From NCBI RefSeq assembly GCF_029968035.1, contig NZ_JASCIQ010000013.1:62001-126000 (forward strand): DNA of 64,000 nucleotides, written 5' to 3'. The DNA is from Streptomyces cavernicola (lineage in GTDB: Bacteria; Actinomycetota; Actinomycetes; Streptomycetales; Streptomycetaceae). Each line of letters opens with the position of its first letter. Within the stretch, counting starts at the first letter, position 1. A program made the translations under genes and the position numbers. The notes below the pieces were generated by a model that saw only the letters and a program-made list of their open reading frames with translations, did not search any database and had not been told where the DNA came from. Shown here one piece after another: positions 43,453-52,293 of this stretch.

Positions 43453-43693
43453 GTACACGCTGACGAATCGGGGCCCATGAGGCGGCTGCTAGAAAGAGAT
43501 CAGCTTCACCCCCGCCCCCGCCAGGCACCGCTCCTCACCCCACGAGCGCCGGCGAACGGGGCGCGCGCCCCCGGCGGACCGGGCGGCGCCGAAGCGTATG
43601 CGCCAGCCTCGATCAGGCACTGCCGCGCCTTCCGGATCGAGGGGGGCCAGGGATCTCGTCCCCGGCCCCCGCAGTCGTAGAGAGGCCGACAGC

Positions 43694-45079
43694 TTGAGCC
43701 CCCAGATAACCCGAGACCCGCGCGGACGCCTTGCTCGCGAACCGGGTCCGCACGTCCCCGCCACCGGCCGGCAGGTCGTGATCATCGAGGACGACGAGAC
43801 CCTCGGCCGCTCCGCCGCCGCCTGCATCGAACGCTGGGGCAGCACCGCACATCGCCTGCCGCGCCCCGACGACGACGCCCTGCGGCGGCAGTTGAGCGGA
43901 CCCGTCGACAGCGTCGCCATCGTGTCCCGCGACGACATGGTCGCCCTGCGCTACGCCCTGCTCGCCGAACACCTCAAGCCCGGCGTGCGCCTCGTCGTGA
44001 CGATCTTCGACCGTACGGTCGCCGAGGAGGTCTCCCGTACGGTCCCCAACTGCACCGCCCTGTCCATGACCGACGCGATCCTGCCCAGCCTCCTGGCCAG
44101 CTGCCTCGCTCCCGAGTACGCGATGCTGCAGCCCGTCGGCGACGACCTCGTGGGCGTACGGCGGGAGGGCGTGGCCACGAGGGTCGAGCACCTGCCGCGC
44201 CGCGCCCTCGCCGCCGCCTCGGATCCGTGCCCGCGCAGCCCCTTCGGCACCTGGTTCCGCTCCCTCGGCACCTCCGCGAAGGCCCTGGTCTGCAGCCTGA
44301 TCGCACTGCTCCTCGCCTACTCGGTGGACGTCGCGCTCGGCGTCCTCGTGCTGCACGAGCACTGGACCGAGGCCGTGTGGAACGCGGCCCGCACGCTCAC
44401 CACGATCGGGTCCTCGCACGCCGCGGAGCACGGGCCCGGCTGGTACAAGGTGTTCTCCGCCGCGTCGATGATCGGCGTGCTCGTCCTGGCCGCGGTGTTC
44501 ACGGCGGGCGTGGTGGACCGGTTCACCGGGCACCGCATGACGAGCATCCTCGGGGCCCGCTCCATCCCGCGCCGCAACCACGTCATCGTCGTCGGCCTCG
44601 GGCAGGTCGGCCTGCGGCTCTCGGCGTGGCTGCGGGACCTCGGCGTGAAGGTCGTCGCCGTCGAGCGGAACCGGCAGGCCGCATGCCTGCCGCTGGCCCG
44701 CTCCCTCGACATCCCCGTCGTCATCGGCCGCGGCGGCGACCGCTTCCTCCTCGAACGCCTCTCGGTACGGCGCGCCCGCGCGCTGGCCGCGGTCGCGTCG
44801 GACGGCTTGGAGAACATCGCCGTCGCGGTGGCCACGCGGGCGGTGGCGGGCGATCAGCGCATCGTCCTCCGGGCGGGGGGCGACGCGGTCACGACCGAGT
44901 CGCAGTCCCTCTTCCGCATCGGCGCGGTCTGCGACTTTCCGCTGATCGTCAGCACGTTCGTCGCGGCGACGGTGCTTGATGCGGAGCTGCGGAGTGTGTT
45001 TGTGGCGGAGGGGCGGACTTGTGCGTTGTTCGCGGATGATCGGGTGTTGGATCTGGGGAGTTGGGATGCGGATGCGTGA
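43694..45079 (+). CDS. Two-helix ion-channel protein with N- and C-terminal RCK-like domains
   Basis: 461 residues. N-terminal Rossmann-like domain (RQVVIIEDDETLGRSAA). A membrane pair at ~200-225 and ~250-275 flanks a pore loop ARTLTTIGSSHA. A canonical RCK/TrkA-N domain follows (HVIVVGLGQVGLRLSAWL). The order is that of RCK-gated K+ channels, but the filter reads TIGSS where K+ channels have T-x-GYG, so selectivity is doubtful. TTG start (AGAGAGG nine bases upstream) gives the longest supported product. The C-terminal region after 425 is a short second sensory stretch. Confidence 0.8.
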   Translation: MSPQITRDPRGRLAREPGPHVPATGRQVVIIEDDETLGRSAAACIERWGSTAHRLPRPDDDALRRQLSGPVDSVAIVSRDDMVALRYALLAEHLKPGVRLVVTIFDRTVAEEVSRTVPNCTALSMTDAILPSLLASCLAPEYAMLQPVGDDLVGVRREGVATRVEHLPRRALAAASDPCPRSPFGTWFRSLGTSAKALVCSLIALLLAYSVDVALGVLVLHEHWTEAVWNAARTLTTIGSSHAAEHGPGWYKVFSAASMIGVLVLAAVFTAGVVDRFTGHRMTSILGARSIPRRNHVIVVGLGQVGLRLSAWLRDLGVKVVAVERNRQAACLPLARSLDIPVVIGRGGDRFLLERLSVRRARALAAVASDGLENIAVAVATRAVAGDQRIVLRAGGDAVTTESQSLFRIGAVCDFPLIVSTFVAATVLDAELRSVFVAEGRTCALFADDRVLDLGSWDADA

Positions 45080-45099
45080 CGCGTGACGCCCAGGGCTGA

Positions 45100-45480
45100 G
45101 CCCCCGGCCCCCACTCCGGGGCTCCGCCCCGGGGCCCGGTCGTTGTTCGGCTGCGGTGCCGCTGGGGTTGCTCGCGCAGTTCCCCGCGCCCCTTTCGGGT
45201 CCGGGGACTTCGCCCCCCCCGGATCCCCGTTGTTGTTCGGCTGCCGGCTTCGTTGTGGCTGGTCGCGCAGTTCCCCGCGCTCCTGTGGGGGCTTCGCCCC
45301 CGGGGCCCGGTTGTTGTTTGGCTGCTGCGTTCGTTGTGGCTGGTCGGGCAGTTCCTCGCGCGCCTTGAAGACCCGCCCCACCCCGGCAAATTCAGCCCCT
45401 CCGGCGTTTGAGGAGCGGGGGGCCGGGGGCGGAGCCCCCGGGGTTGTCCGCAGGACTTTCGGGAAGGGGCGGGGAGGGGA
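45100..45480. repeat. Cluster of Streptomyces intergenic repeats
   Basis: Three copies of a ~52-bp unit start at about 45141, 45230 and 45312, each running from GTTGTTCGGCTG to CGCAGTTCCCCGCGC (last copy slightly changed) and separated by GGGGCTTCGCCCC-type hairpins. A different unit (CCTCCGGCGTTTGAGGAGCG, about 45397-45416) follows. The same composite appears inverted at 49310-49558. Confidence 0.85.
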
Positions 45481-45493
45481 GAAGGAAAGGGCC

Positions 45494-46597
45494 TCAGCCC
45501 ACGTCTCGGCGGGCCAGAGTGAACCTCCGCAGGACCTCCGGGATCGGGTCGATGCCGATGCCCGGGGCCTGGGGGACCCGCAGATGCCCGTCCTCGAGGA
45601 CGAACGGCTCGGTCAGATCCTCCGCGAAGTAGCGCGACGACGCCGACGTGTCGCCGGGCAGCGTGAACCCGGGCAGCGCCGCGAGCGCGAGGTTCGGGGC
45701 GCGCCCGATCCCCGTCTCCAGCATGCCGCCGCACCACACCGGCACCCCCGCCGCCCGCGACAGGTCATGGATGCGGCGGGCCTCCAGATAGCCGCCCACC
45801 CGCGACGGCTTGATGTTGACGACCCGGCACGCCTCCATCGCGATGGCCGCCGCCGCGTCCCGCGCCGAGTGGATCGACTCGTCCAGGCAGACCGGCGTAG
45901 CGATCCGCCGCTGCAGTTGCGCGTGTTGGTACAGGTTGTCCTCGTCCAGCGGCTCCTCGATGAGCAGCAGCCCGAACTCGTCCAGCTTCCGCAGGTGTTC
46001 GGCGTCCGACAGACCGTAGGCCGTGTTCGCGTCGACCTGCAGCGGAAGGTCGTCCCCGAACCGCTCCCGTACCGCACGCACCGGCTCCAGGTCCCAGCCC
46101 GGCTCGATCTTCAGCTTGATCCGCACGTACCCCTCGTCGAGGTACTGCTGCACGTCGTCGAGGAGTTCGGGGATCGACGGCTTGATGCCGACCGAGACGC
46201 CCGACGGCACCCGGTCGTGGACCGAGCCGAGGAACGTCGCGAACGACATTCCCGCCGCCCGGAGTTCGGCGTCGAGCAGCGCCGTCTCCAGGGCCGCCTT
46301 CGCCATGTAGTGGCCCTTGATCGCGGCCATCGCAGGACCGGCCTTCGCCGAGGTCAGGTCCCGTACGGCGGCCACCCGCGGCACCAGGAAGTCGCGCAGC
46401 ACGAGCTCCGCGCCGGCCGTGAACTCCGAGGAGTACAGCGGGTCCGGGTCGCCGCCGAACTCCGCCCAGCCCTCGGCCGCGTCGGTCTCCACCCGCAGCA
46501 GGAACGTGTCCTTGCTGTCCATCGTGCCGAACGAGGTTCGGAACGGCTTCACCAACGGCACGGCGATGTGCAGCAGTTCGACGCGCTCGATCTTCAT
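45494..46597 (-). CDS. N-succinylamino acid racemase / o-succinylbenzoate synthase family (MenC-type enolase)
   Basis: 367 residues with enolase-superfamily catalytic residues: RIKLKIEPGWD (KxK, Lys acid/base), LQVDANTAYG (Asp ligand), LLLIEEPLDEDN (Glu ligand), CLDESIHS (Asp ligand) and NIKPSRVGG (second acid/base Lys). The whole matches the actinobacterial NSAR/NAAAR branch, which racemises N-acylated amino acids, sometimes with residual menaquinone-pathway OSBS activity. No men genes are nearby. A GNAT gene ends one base upstream of its ATG, and an M20 deacylase and amino-acid permease lie across a PucR gene, so amino-acid stereochemistry is the likelier role. Confidence 0.92.
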   Translation of the reverse strand: MKIERVELLHIAVPLVKPFRTSFGTMDSKDTFLLRVETDAAEGWAEFGGDPDPLYSSEFTAGAELVLRDFLVPRVAAVRDLTSAKAGPAMAAIKGHYMAKAALETALLDAELRAAGMSFATFLGSVHDRVPSGVSVGIKPSIPELLDDVQQYLDEGYVRIKLKIEPGWDLEPVRAVRERFGDDLPLQVDANTAYGLSDAEHLRKLDEFGLLLIEEPLDEDNLYQHAQLQRRIATPVCLDESIHSARDAAAAIAMEACRVVNIKPSRVGGYLEARRIHDLSRAAGVPVWCGGMLETGIGRAPNLALAALPGFTLPGDTSASSRYFAEDLTEPFVLEDGHLRVPQAPGIGIDPIPEVLRRFTLARRDVG

Positions 46598-46598
46598 C

Positions 46599-47501
46599 TC
46601 AGGCCTCCTGGCCGGTCGTCGGGGCGCCGCTCCCGGAAGCGGCGCGGGTCAGCAGGTACCAGCCGTCGCGCGACAGGGCGGACGCCTCGTACCCGTCGGT
46701 GAACGCCGAGGTGAACACCTCGCGGACCGCGTGCCGCCAGCGCAGCGCGGCCGGCAGGTCCCGCGCGCGCAGCGCGAGCACGTCCTCGGGCACCCGGCAC
46801 CACAGCCGCTCCCCGGACCGCAGCGCGAGCGGCCCGCCGTCCGGGGCCGGGCACAGCGTCTCGGCGTCGGCCCGGTCGGACGCCCCGTCGTCGACGGCGC
46901 GGCGCGGGGTGCGCAGGTCCCAGGTCACGGTCAGGCGGTCGCTCTCGTCGCCGCCGTTGAACCCGTCGTCGAGCGGACCGTAGAAGTCGACGACGTACTC
47001 CGTGCCGAGCCCGCCCAGCTTGACCAGGTTGAAGCGGGCGTTCCGGCCGAGCAGCGGGTCGAACGTCCACTGCATGCGCTCGGCGCCCCGCTCCAGGGAC
47101 CAGAGCCGCTGCCCCTGCTTCACGGCGAGGCCGACGCCCCGGTCGGAGGTCGCCGCCGCGGCGACGAGCGAGTACACGGCCCGCTCCGCCGGCGGTTGGA
47201 ACACCAGGACGGCCGCCCCCACCAGACGCTCCCCGTCGTACGCGGCGTGCACCGCGCCGCCCGCGTGCACCGCGCTGATGAGGACGTCGGCGGGCAGGGG
47301 CGGCGCACCCGGCGGGGTGCCCCATGTCTCGGCGAGGAAGTCGGTCACGGCACGGATTCCGGCCAGGTCGTGGACGGTGCGCACCGTGACACCGGCCGCT
47401 GCCGCGGAGTCGGCCGCCGCGCGGGCCGCCCGCTCCAGGTCGTCGCCGCCGACCGGCGCGCCGGGCGCGGCCGCGGCACTTGCTGTCGTAGCACTGATCA
47501 T
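46599..47501 (-). CDS. GNAT superfamily acyltransferase (COG3375-type), racemase partner
   Basis: 300 residues, longer than a single GNAT domain. It contains VRTVHDLAGIRAVTDFLAET, ERLVGAAVLVFQPP, GVGLAVKQGQRLWSLERGAE in the CoA-loop region, and MQWTFDPLLGRNARFNLVKL. This last signature is typical of the predicted acyltransferases found next to N-succinylamino acid racemases. There the GNAT succinylates a D-amino acid to make the racemase substrate. Stop and downstream start are one base apart, so racemase and acyltransferase are coupled. ATG at 47501 is the most likely start; the ribosome site is weak. Confidence 0.82.
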   Translation of the reverse strand: MISATTASAAAAPGAPVGGDDLERAARAAADSAAAAGVTVRTVHDLAGIRAVTDFLAETWGTPPGAPPLPADVLISAVHAGGAVHAAYDGERLVGAAVLVFQPPAERAVYSLVAAAATSDRGVGLAVKQGQRLWSLERGAERMQWTFDPLLGRNARFNLVKLGGLGTEYVVDFYGPLDDGFNGGDESDRLTVTWDLRTPRRAVDDGASDRADAETLCPAPDGGPLALRSGERLWCRVPEDVLALRARDLPAALRWRHAVREVFTSAFTDGYEASALSRDGWYLLTRAASGSGAPTTGQEA

Positions 47502-47706
47502 GGCTGCCAGTCTGGGCACTGGGACGGCGGCCGTCTTTGCGCATTCGTGCAACGCTCGGCCTGTCTCATGATGCGATCCGATAACCGGGGCCGTTCCACG
47601 GGACGCGACAATCATGCGTCGGCGATCACACGCTCGGCGCGATCACTCGTCGCCGATGGGACGTGGCAGGTGGATGGGACGTCGGCGAAGCCGCGGAGGA
47701 GGCCCC

Positions 47707-49299
47707 ATGGAAGGCGACTGCACCCTGGAGGCGCTGCTCGACACCCTCGGCGAGCCGGCGCTCCGCCTGGTCACCGCACCCGCCGGCACCGCCGTCCCCG
47801 TCACCGACGTGCTCCTCCACGACCCCGGCAGGCCCGTCCCGTACACACCGGGCGGACTTCTGCTCGCCCTCGGCCTGCGCGCCGACGCCGCCGCCGACCT
47901 CGTACCGGAGGTGGCCGACGCGGGCCTGACCGGGCTCGTGGTGCGCGGCGAGGGCGGGCCCGCCGAGGCCGCCCGCAGCCACGGGGTCGCGCTGCTCGCC
48001 GTCGACGAGGACGCGTCCTGGCACCGGGTCCACCTGCTGATCGCCTCGGCCGTCCAGGCCGGACCCGCACCCGTCGCGCCGGGCTCCGGCACCTCGGCTC
48101 TCGGCGACCTGTTCGCCCTGGCCAACGCGATCGCCGCGGCGGGCGGCGGCGCCACCACCGTCGAGGACCCGCGCCAGCGCATCCTCGCCTACTCGACCAT
48201 CGACGGCCAGGAGATCGACGACAGCCGCCGCCAGGGCATCCTCGGCCGCCAGGTCCCCGGCAGCCGCGAGAACACCGAGCAGTACCGCCAACTGCACGCA
48301 GCGGCACACCCGTTGCGGCTCCCCGGCACCGAGCCCGGCGAGATCGAACGGCTCGCCGTCGCCATCCGCGCGGGCGGCGAGATCCTCGGCTCGCTCTGGA
48401 TGATCGACAACGGCCGGCTCGCGCCCGACGCCGAGGAGATCCTCGCCCAGGGCGCCGCCACCGCCGCCTTCCACCTGCTGCGCGCCCGCGCCGCCGAGGA
48501 CTTCACCCGCCACCAGTACGGGGATCTGCTCAGGCGGCTCCTCAACGGCACCGCGGCGCCCGCGACCGCCGCCCGCAGGCTCGGCTTCGCCGAGGACGCC
48601 CCGGTCCGGGTCGTCGCGCTCGTCCTCGACGCCGCCCCCGGCAGCGCGCGCACCGCCCCCGCGGACAGCGCCCAGGCGACGCTGCGCCTCCTCGACCACG
48701 TCCGCCTCCAGTGCGAGGCCCGCTACGGCCGGCATGCGTGTGTGGTCGTAGACGACGTGGTGTACGCGCTGCTGCCCGAGGCGGGGCCGGACGGCGGCCG
48801 CCAGCGCCGGCTCATCGAGGACCTCACCCGGCAGGCCGCGCACGCGCTGCGCAGCCCCGTGCGCGCGGGACTCGGCGGCGCGGTCACGGGCCTCGCCGAC
48901 GTGGCCCGCTCACGGGACGACGCCGACCGCGTCCTCACCGTCCTGGACGGGGACCGCTGCGTCGCCGCCATCGAGGACGTCCGCCCCCGCGTCACGCTGC
49001 TGCGGCTCGGCGAGGTGCTCGCCCAGCGCACGGACCTGGCGACCGGACCCTGGCAGCAGGTCCTCGCCCACGACGAGCGCAACGGCACGGACTACGCGGG
49101 GACTCTCATCGCGTACTTCGACGCGGGCTGCGACATGGCGGGTGCGGCGCGGCTCCTCGCCGTGCATCCCAACACCTGCCGCTACCGGCTCAAGCAGATC
49201 CGGGAGCACCTGGACATCGACCTCGCCGACCCCGACGAACGCCTCGTCCTGTGGCTGCACTTGCGCATCCTCGCGAGACTGCGAGCCGACCGCCCCTGA
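47707..49299 (+). CDS. PucR-family transcriptional regulator
   Basis: 530 residues: an N-terminal PucR-type ligand domain (LRLVTAPAGTAVPVTDVLLH, LVVRGEGGPAEAARSHGVAL), a central GGDEF-like segment of the CdaR/PucR class, and a C-terminal PucR helix-turn-helix reading LIAYFDAGCDMAGAARLLAV then HPNTCRYRLKQIREHL. CGGAGGAGG precedes the ATG. It lies divergent from the acyltransferase/racemase genes and convergent with the deacylase, so it is the likely controller of the island. PucR relatives often activate nitrogen-compound catabolism. Confidence 0.92.
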   Translation: MEGDCTLEALLDTLGEPALRLVTAPAGTAVPVTDVLLHDPGRPVPYTPGGLLLALGLRADAAADLVPEVADAGLTGLVVRGEGGPAEAARSHGVALLAVDEDASWHRVHLLIASAVQAGPAPVAPGSGTSALGDLFALANAIAAAGGGATTVEDPRQRILAYSTIDGQEIDDSRRQGILGRQVPGSRENTEQYRQLHAAAHPLRLPGTEPGEIERLAVAIRAGGEILGSLWMIDNGRLAPDAEEILAQGAATAAFHLLRARAAEDFTRHQYGDLLRRLLNGTAAPATAARRLGFAEDAPVRVVALVLDAAPGSARTAPADSAQATLRLLDHVRLQCEARYGRHACVVVDDVVYALLPEAGPDGGRQRRLIEDLTRQAAHALRSPVRAGLGGAVTGLADVARSRDDADRVLTVLDGDRCVAAIEDVRPRVTLLRLGEVLAQRTDLATGPWQQVLAHDERNGTDYAGTLIAYFDAGCDMAGAARLLAVHPNTCRYRLKQIREHLDIDLADPDERLVLWLHLRILARLRADRP

Positions 49300-49309
49300 C
49301 CGCCGTCGG

Positions 49310-49558
49310 CACGGGGGCCAGCCCCCGGACCCCCGCTGCTCGAACGCCGCAGGGGCTGATCTTTCAGGGGCGCGGGGAACTGCGCGACCGGCCACGACGG
49401 CGGGACAGCTGAACGAGAAGCGCCGCAGCCACGCGGCGGCAGCCGCATATCAGGCACAGTCGGGAAGGGGCGGGGAGGGGAACTGCGCGCGACCAGCCAC
49501 CACGGCGCAGCAGCCGAAAGACGGCCGGGGGCTGGGGCACAGCCCCAGTTGGGCAAGG
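49310..49558. repeat. Inverted copies of the intergenic repeat cluster
   Basis: AGGGGCGCGGGGAACTGCGC (from about 49367) and a second GGGGAACTGCGCGCGACCAG around 49477 are reverse complements of the CGCAGTTCCCCGCGC units at 45141-45364. The CTCGAACGCCGCAGGGGCTG segment corresponds to the CGGCGTTTGAGGAG unit there. They lie between the convergent pucR and deacylase genes and could act as terminators. Confidence 0.85.
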
Positions 49559-49559
49559 T

Positions 49560-50645
49560 TCAGGAGGTCAGCCAGGACCTCAACGCCGCCCGCACCGCAT
49601 GCAACTCACCCACCGGCACAAACTCGTCCGGCGTATGCGCAAGCGAAGGATCCCCGGGCCCGAAGTTCAGCGCCGGCACCCCCGCCGCCGCGAACCGCGC
49701 CACGTCCGTCCAGCCGAGCTTCGCCCGCGGCGCGCTGCCGAGCCGCGCCAGGAGCGACGCCGCCGCGGGCCGACCGAGCCCCGGCAACGCCCCGGCGACC
49801 GCCTCGGTCACCACCACCTCGTACTCCGGGAACAGCGCCCGCACCTGGGCCTCCGCCTCCTCGGGCGAACGGCTGGGCGCGAACCGCAGGTTGACGCTGA
49901 CCACGCACTCGTCGGGTACGACATTGCTCGCCACACCCGACCGCACGGCCACGGCGCTCAGCGCCTCCCGGTACACGAGACCGTCGATGTGCACGTCCCG
50001 TACGGCGTGTTCGTCGAGGCGGCGAAGCACCTCCGCCGCGCGGTGGGCGGCGTTCACGCCCTGCCAGGCGCGTGCGGTGTGCGCCCGCCTGCCCCGTACG
50101 ATCACGTCCGCGGTGAGGAAGCCCTGGCAGCCGCCCTCGACCAGACCGCCCGACGGTTCGAGGAGGATCGCCAGGTCGCCCGCGAGGAGTTCGGGCCGTT
50201 GGGCGGCGATCGTGCCGAGGCCGTTGCGTTCGGCGGCGGCCTCCTCGCACTCGTAGAACACGTATGTCACGTCCCGGGTCGGCGCGGTGACGGTCACGGC
50301 GGTCTGCAGGGCCACGGCGACGCCGCCCTTCATGTCGCAGGCACCGAGCCCGTACACCCGCTCGTCCACCAGGCGTGACGGCAGGTTGTCGCAGGCGGGG
50401 ACGGTGTCCAGGTGTCCGGCGAGCACGACCCGCTCGGCGCGGCCGAGGTCGGTGCGGGCGACGACGGAGTGCCCGATCCGCTCGACCCGCAGATGCGGCG
50501 CGGCCCGCAGCGCACGCTCCACGGCGTCGGCGAGCGCGGCCTCGTCGCCGCTCTCCGAGGGCACGTCGACGAGCGCGCGGGTCAACTCGACCAGATCGGC
50601 AGCGGGTTGGAGCACGGTCTGCTCCGCGGTGGCGGCGTCCCTCAT
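49560..50645 (-). CDS. M20 peptidase family N-acyl/succinyl-amino-acid hydrolase (DapE-like)
   Basis: 361 residues. Metal-site motifs in order: VVLAGHLDTVPACDN (His, Asp), LGACDMKGGVA (bridging Asp), FYECEEAAAERNGLG (catalytic Glu and ligand Glu), ILLEPSGG (Glu). The lid domain (VIVRGRRAHTARAWQGVNAA) is typical of succinyl-diaminopimelate desuccinylase relatives. Next to an N-succinylamino acid racemase and a GNAT, removal of the succinyl group from L-amino acids is the expected reaction (inference from the known pathway). It overlaps the permease gene by four bases (ATGA). Confidence 0.9.
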   Translation of the reverse strand: MRDAATAEQTVLQPAADLVELTRALVDVPSESGDEAALADAVERALRAAPHLRVERIGHSVVARTDLGRAERVVLAGHLDTVPACDNLPSRLVDERVYGLGACDMKGGVAVALQTAVTVTAPTRDVTYVFYECEEAAAERNGLGTIAAQRPELLAGDLAILLEPSGGLVEGGCQGFLTADVIVRGRRAHTARAWQGVNAAHRAAEVLRRLDEHAVRDVHIDGLVYREALSAVAVRSGVASNVVPDECVVSVNLRFAPSRSPEEAEAQVRALFPEYEVVVTEAVAGALPGLGRPAAASLLARLGSAPRAKLGWTDVARFAAAGVPALNFGPGDPSLAHTPDEFVPVGELHAVRAALRSWLTS

Positions 50646-52147
50646 GCGCCCGCCTCCACGTCCGCGGTGGACGCCTCGGACTCCTTGGACGCCTTGGCAG
50701 CCTCGTCCGCGTGCCCGTCCGTGGCCGGACCGTCCCGCAGCGCGGAGTGGCGGCGGCCGAAGCACAGGTAGAGGGCCGCGGCGAGCAGTAGCCAGCAGCC
50801 GAACAGGGTCCAGGTCACGCCGGGCAGCAGCCAGGCGAGGTACAGGCAGGACACCGCGGCGAGCACCGGCACCACCGGGTACAGCGGCACCCGGTACGAA
50901 CGCGGCGCGTCCGGCGCGATCCGCCGCAGCACCATCACCGCGGCCGCGACCGCCACGAACGCGATCAGGGTGCCCATGCTCGTCAGGTCGGCCAGGTACT
51001 GCAGCGGCACGAACGCCGCCAGGCCGCCGACCAGGACGCCCACGACCCAGGTGTTGTGCACGGGCGTGTGCCGCTTGCGGTCGACCCGGTGGAACACCTG
51101 CGGGACCAGGCCGTCCCGCGCCATCGAGAACACGATGCGGGTCTGCCCGTACAGCGAGACGAGCACGACGCTGAAGATGGAGACCACGACGCCCGCCGAG
51201 AGCACGAGCGCCGGCCAGCCCGCGCCCGTCACGTCCCGCAGGATCTGCGCGAGGATGGCCTCGCCGGCCTCCGCCTGCTCGCCGAACCGGCCGGCCGGCT
51301 GCGCGCCGAGCGCGGCGAGCGACACGAGGATGTAGAGCGCGGTGACCGCGCCGAGCGTCAGCATCAGGGCGAGCGGGATGGTGCGCCGCGGATTGCGCAC
51401 CTCCTCGCTGGCGGTGGCCACCGTGTCGAAGCCGATGTACGTGAAGAACACTCCGGAGGCGGCGAGGCCCACGCCCGCCATGCCGTGCGGGGCGAAGTCC
51501 GCGAAGTTGCCGCTGTCGAAGGCGGTGAACGCGATGGCGGCGAAGAAGATCAGCACACCGACCTTCACGGCCACCATCACCGCGTTGACGGCCGCCGACT
51601 CGCGCGTGCCGCGGGCGAGGAGCAGCGAGCACAGCAGCACCACGACGAGCGCCGGCACGTTCACCAGGCCGCCCGCGCCCGGGGGTTGGCTGATCGCGTC
51701 CGGCAGCGTGAAGCCGAACAGCGTGCCGGTGACCTCGTTCAGGTACTGCCCCCAGCTCACCGCCACCGTCGACGCGGCCACGCCGTACTCCAGGACGAGA
51801 CACCAGGCGACGAGGTACGCGGCCCCCTCACCGAGGGAGGCGTACGCGTACGAGTACGTGCTGCCCGCGACCGGCACCGCCCCGGCCAGCTCGACGTAGC
51901 AGAGCGCGCCGAGCCCCGCGACGACGGCCGCGAGCACGAACGACAGGATCACGGCGGGACCGGCCTTCGGCACGCCGGTGCCGAGGACGAAGAAGATGCC
52001 GGTGCCGATGACGGAGCTGATCCCGATGAGCGTCAACTGGCCGAGGCCCATGGTGCGTTGAAGCCCGCCGGCCTCCTCGGCGTCGACCTCCTCGATCATC
52101 GCGTCCAGCGGTTTACGACGGCACAGCTGGCTGGCCCATCGGCCCAT
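50642..52147 (-). CDS. APC-superfamily amino acid permease (cationic/YfnA-like)
   Basis: 501 residues, about twelve membrane helices. GLGQLTLIGISSVIGTGIFF is the APC helix-1 signature, then AGAVPVAGSTYSYAYASLGE and EYGVAASTVAVSWG. Helix 6 FFTYIGFDTVATASEEVRNP is characteristic of the cationic amino acid transporter branch. It imports amino acids, perhaps D-forms given the downstream genes. ATG behind AGGAGGAGCC is strong. First gene of the permease/deacylase operon. Confidence 0.93.
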   Translation of the reverse strand: MGRWASQLCRRKPLDAMIEEVDAEEAGGLQRTMGLGQLTLIGISSVIGTGIFFVLGTGVPKAGPAVILSFVLAAVVAGLGALCYVELAGAVPVAGSTYSYAYASLGEGAAYLVAWCLVLEYGVAASTVAVSWGQYLNEVTGTLFGFTLPDAISQPPGAGGLVNVPALVVVLLCSLLLARGTRESAAVNAVMVAVKVGVLIFFAAIAFTAFDSGNFADFAPHGMAGVGLAASGVFFTYIGFDTVATASEEVRNPRRTIPLALMLTLGAVTALYILVSLAALGAQPAGRFGEQAEAGEAILAQILRDVTGAGWPALVLSAGVVVSIFSVVLVSLYGQTRIVFSMARDGLVPQVFHRVDRKRHTPVHNTWVVGVLVGGLAAFVPLQYLADLTSMGTLIAFVAVAAAVMVLRRIAPDAPRSYRVPLYPVVPVLAAVSCLYLAWLLPGVTWTLFGCWLLLAAALYLCFGRRHSALRDGPATDGHADEAAKASKESEASTADVEAGA

Positions 52148-52293
52148 GGCTCCTCCTGGAGATCCCCTCGCATCCCCGACTGTCACCAGGGATGCGGGGG
52201 ATCTTCCGGGAACGCCGGGGGGCCGGACAACGGTGGATCCGCACAATCGGAGCGCCCGTCATTGGCCGATACGACAGTGTGCCGGGCGGGGGA

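Noticed and set aside
45494..46597. Assignment of the enolase-fold gene as a menaquinone menC
   Set aside because: No other men genes nearby; adjacent GNAT and M20 genes point to N-succinylamino acid racemisation.
47600..49412. Long plus-strand frame rich in Arg/Pro overlapping pucR
   Set aside because: Out of frame with the PucR helix-turn-helix; no ribosome site and no domain texture.
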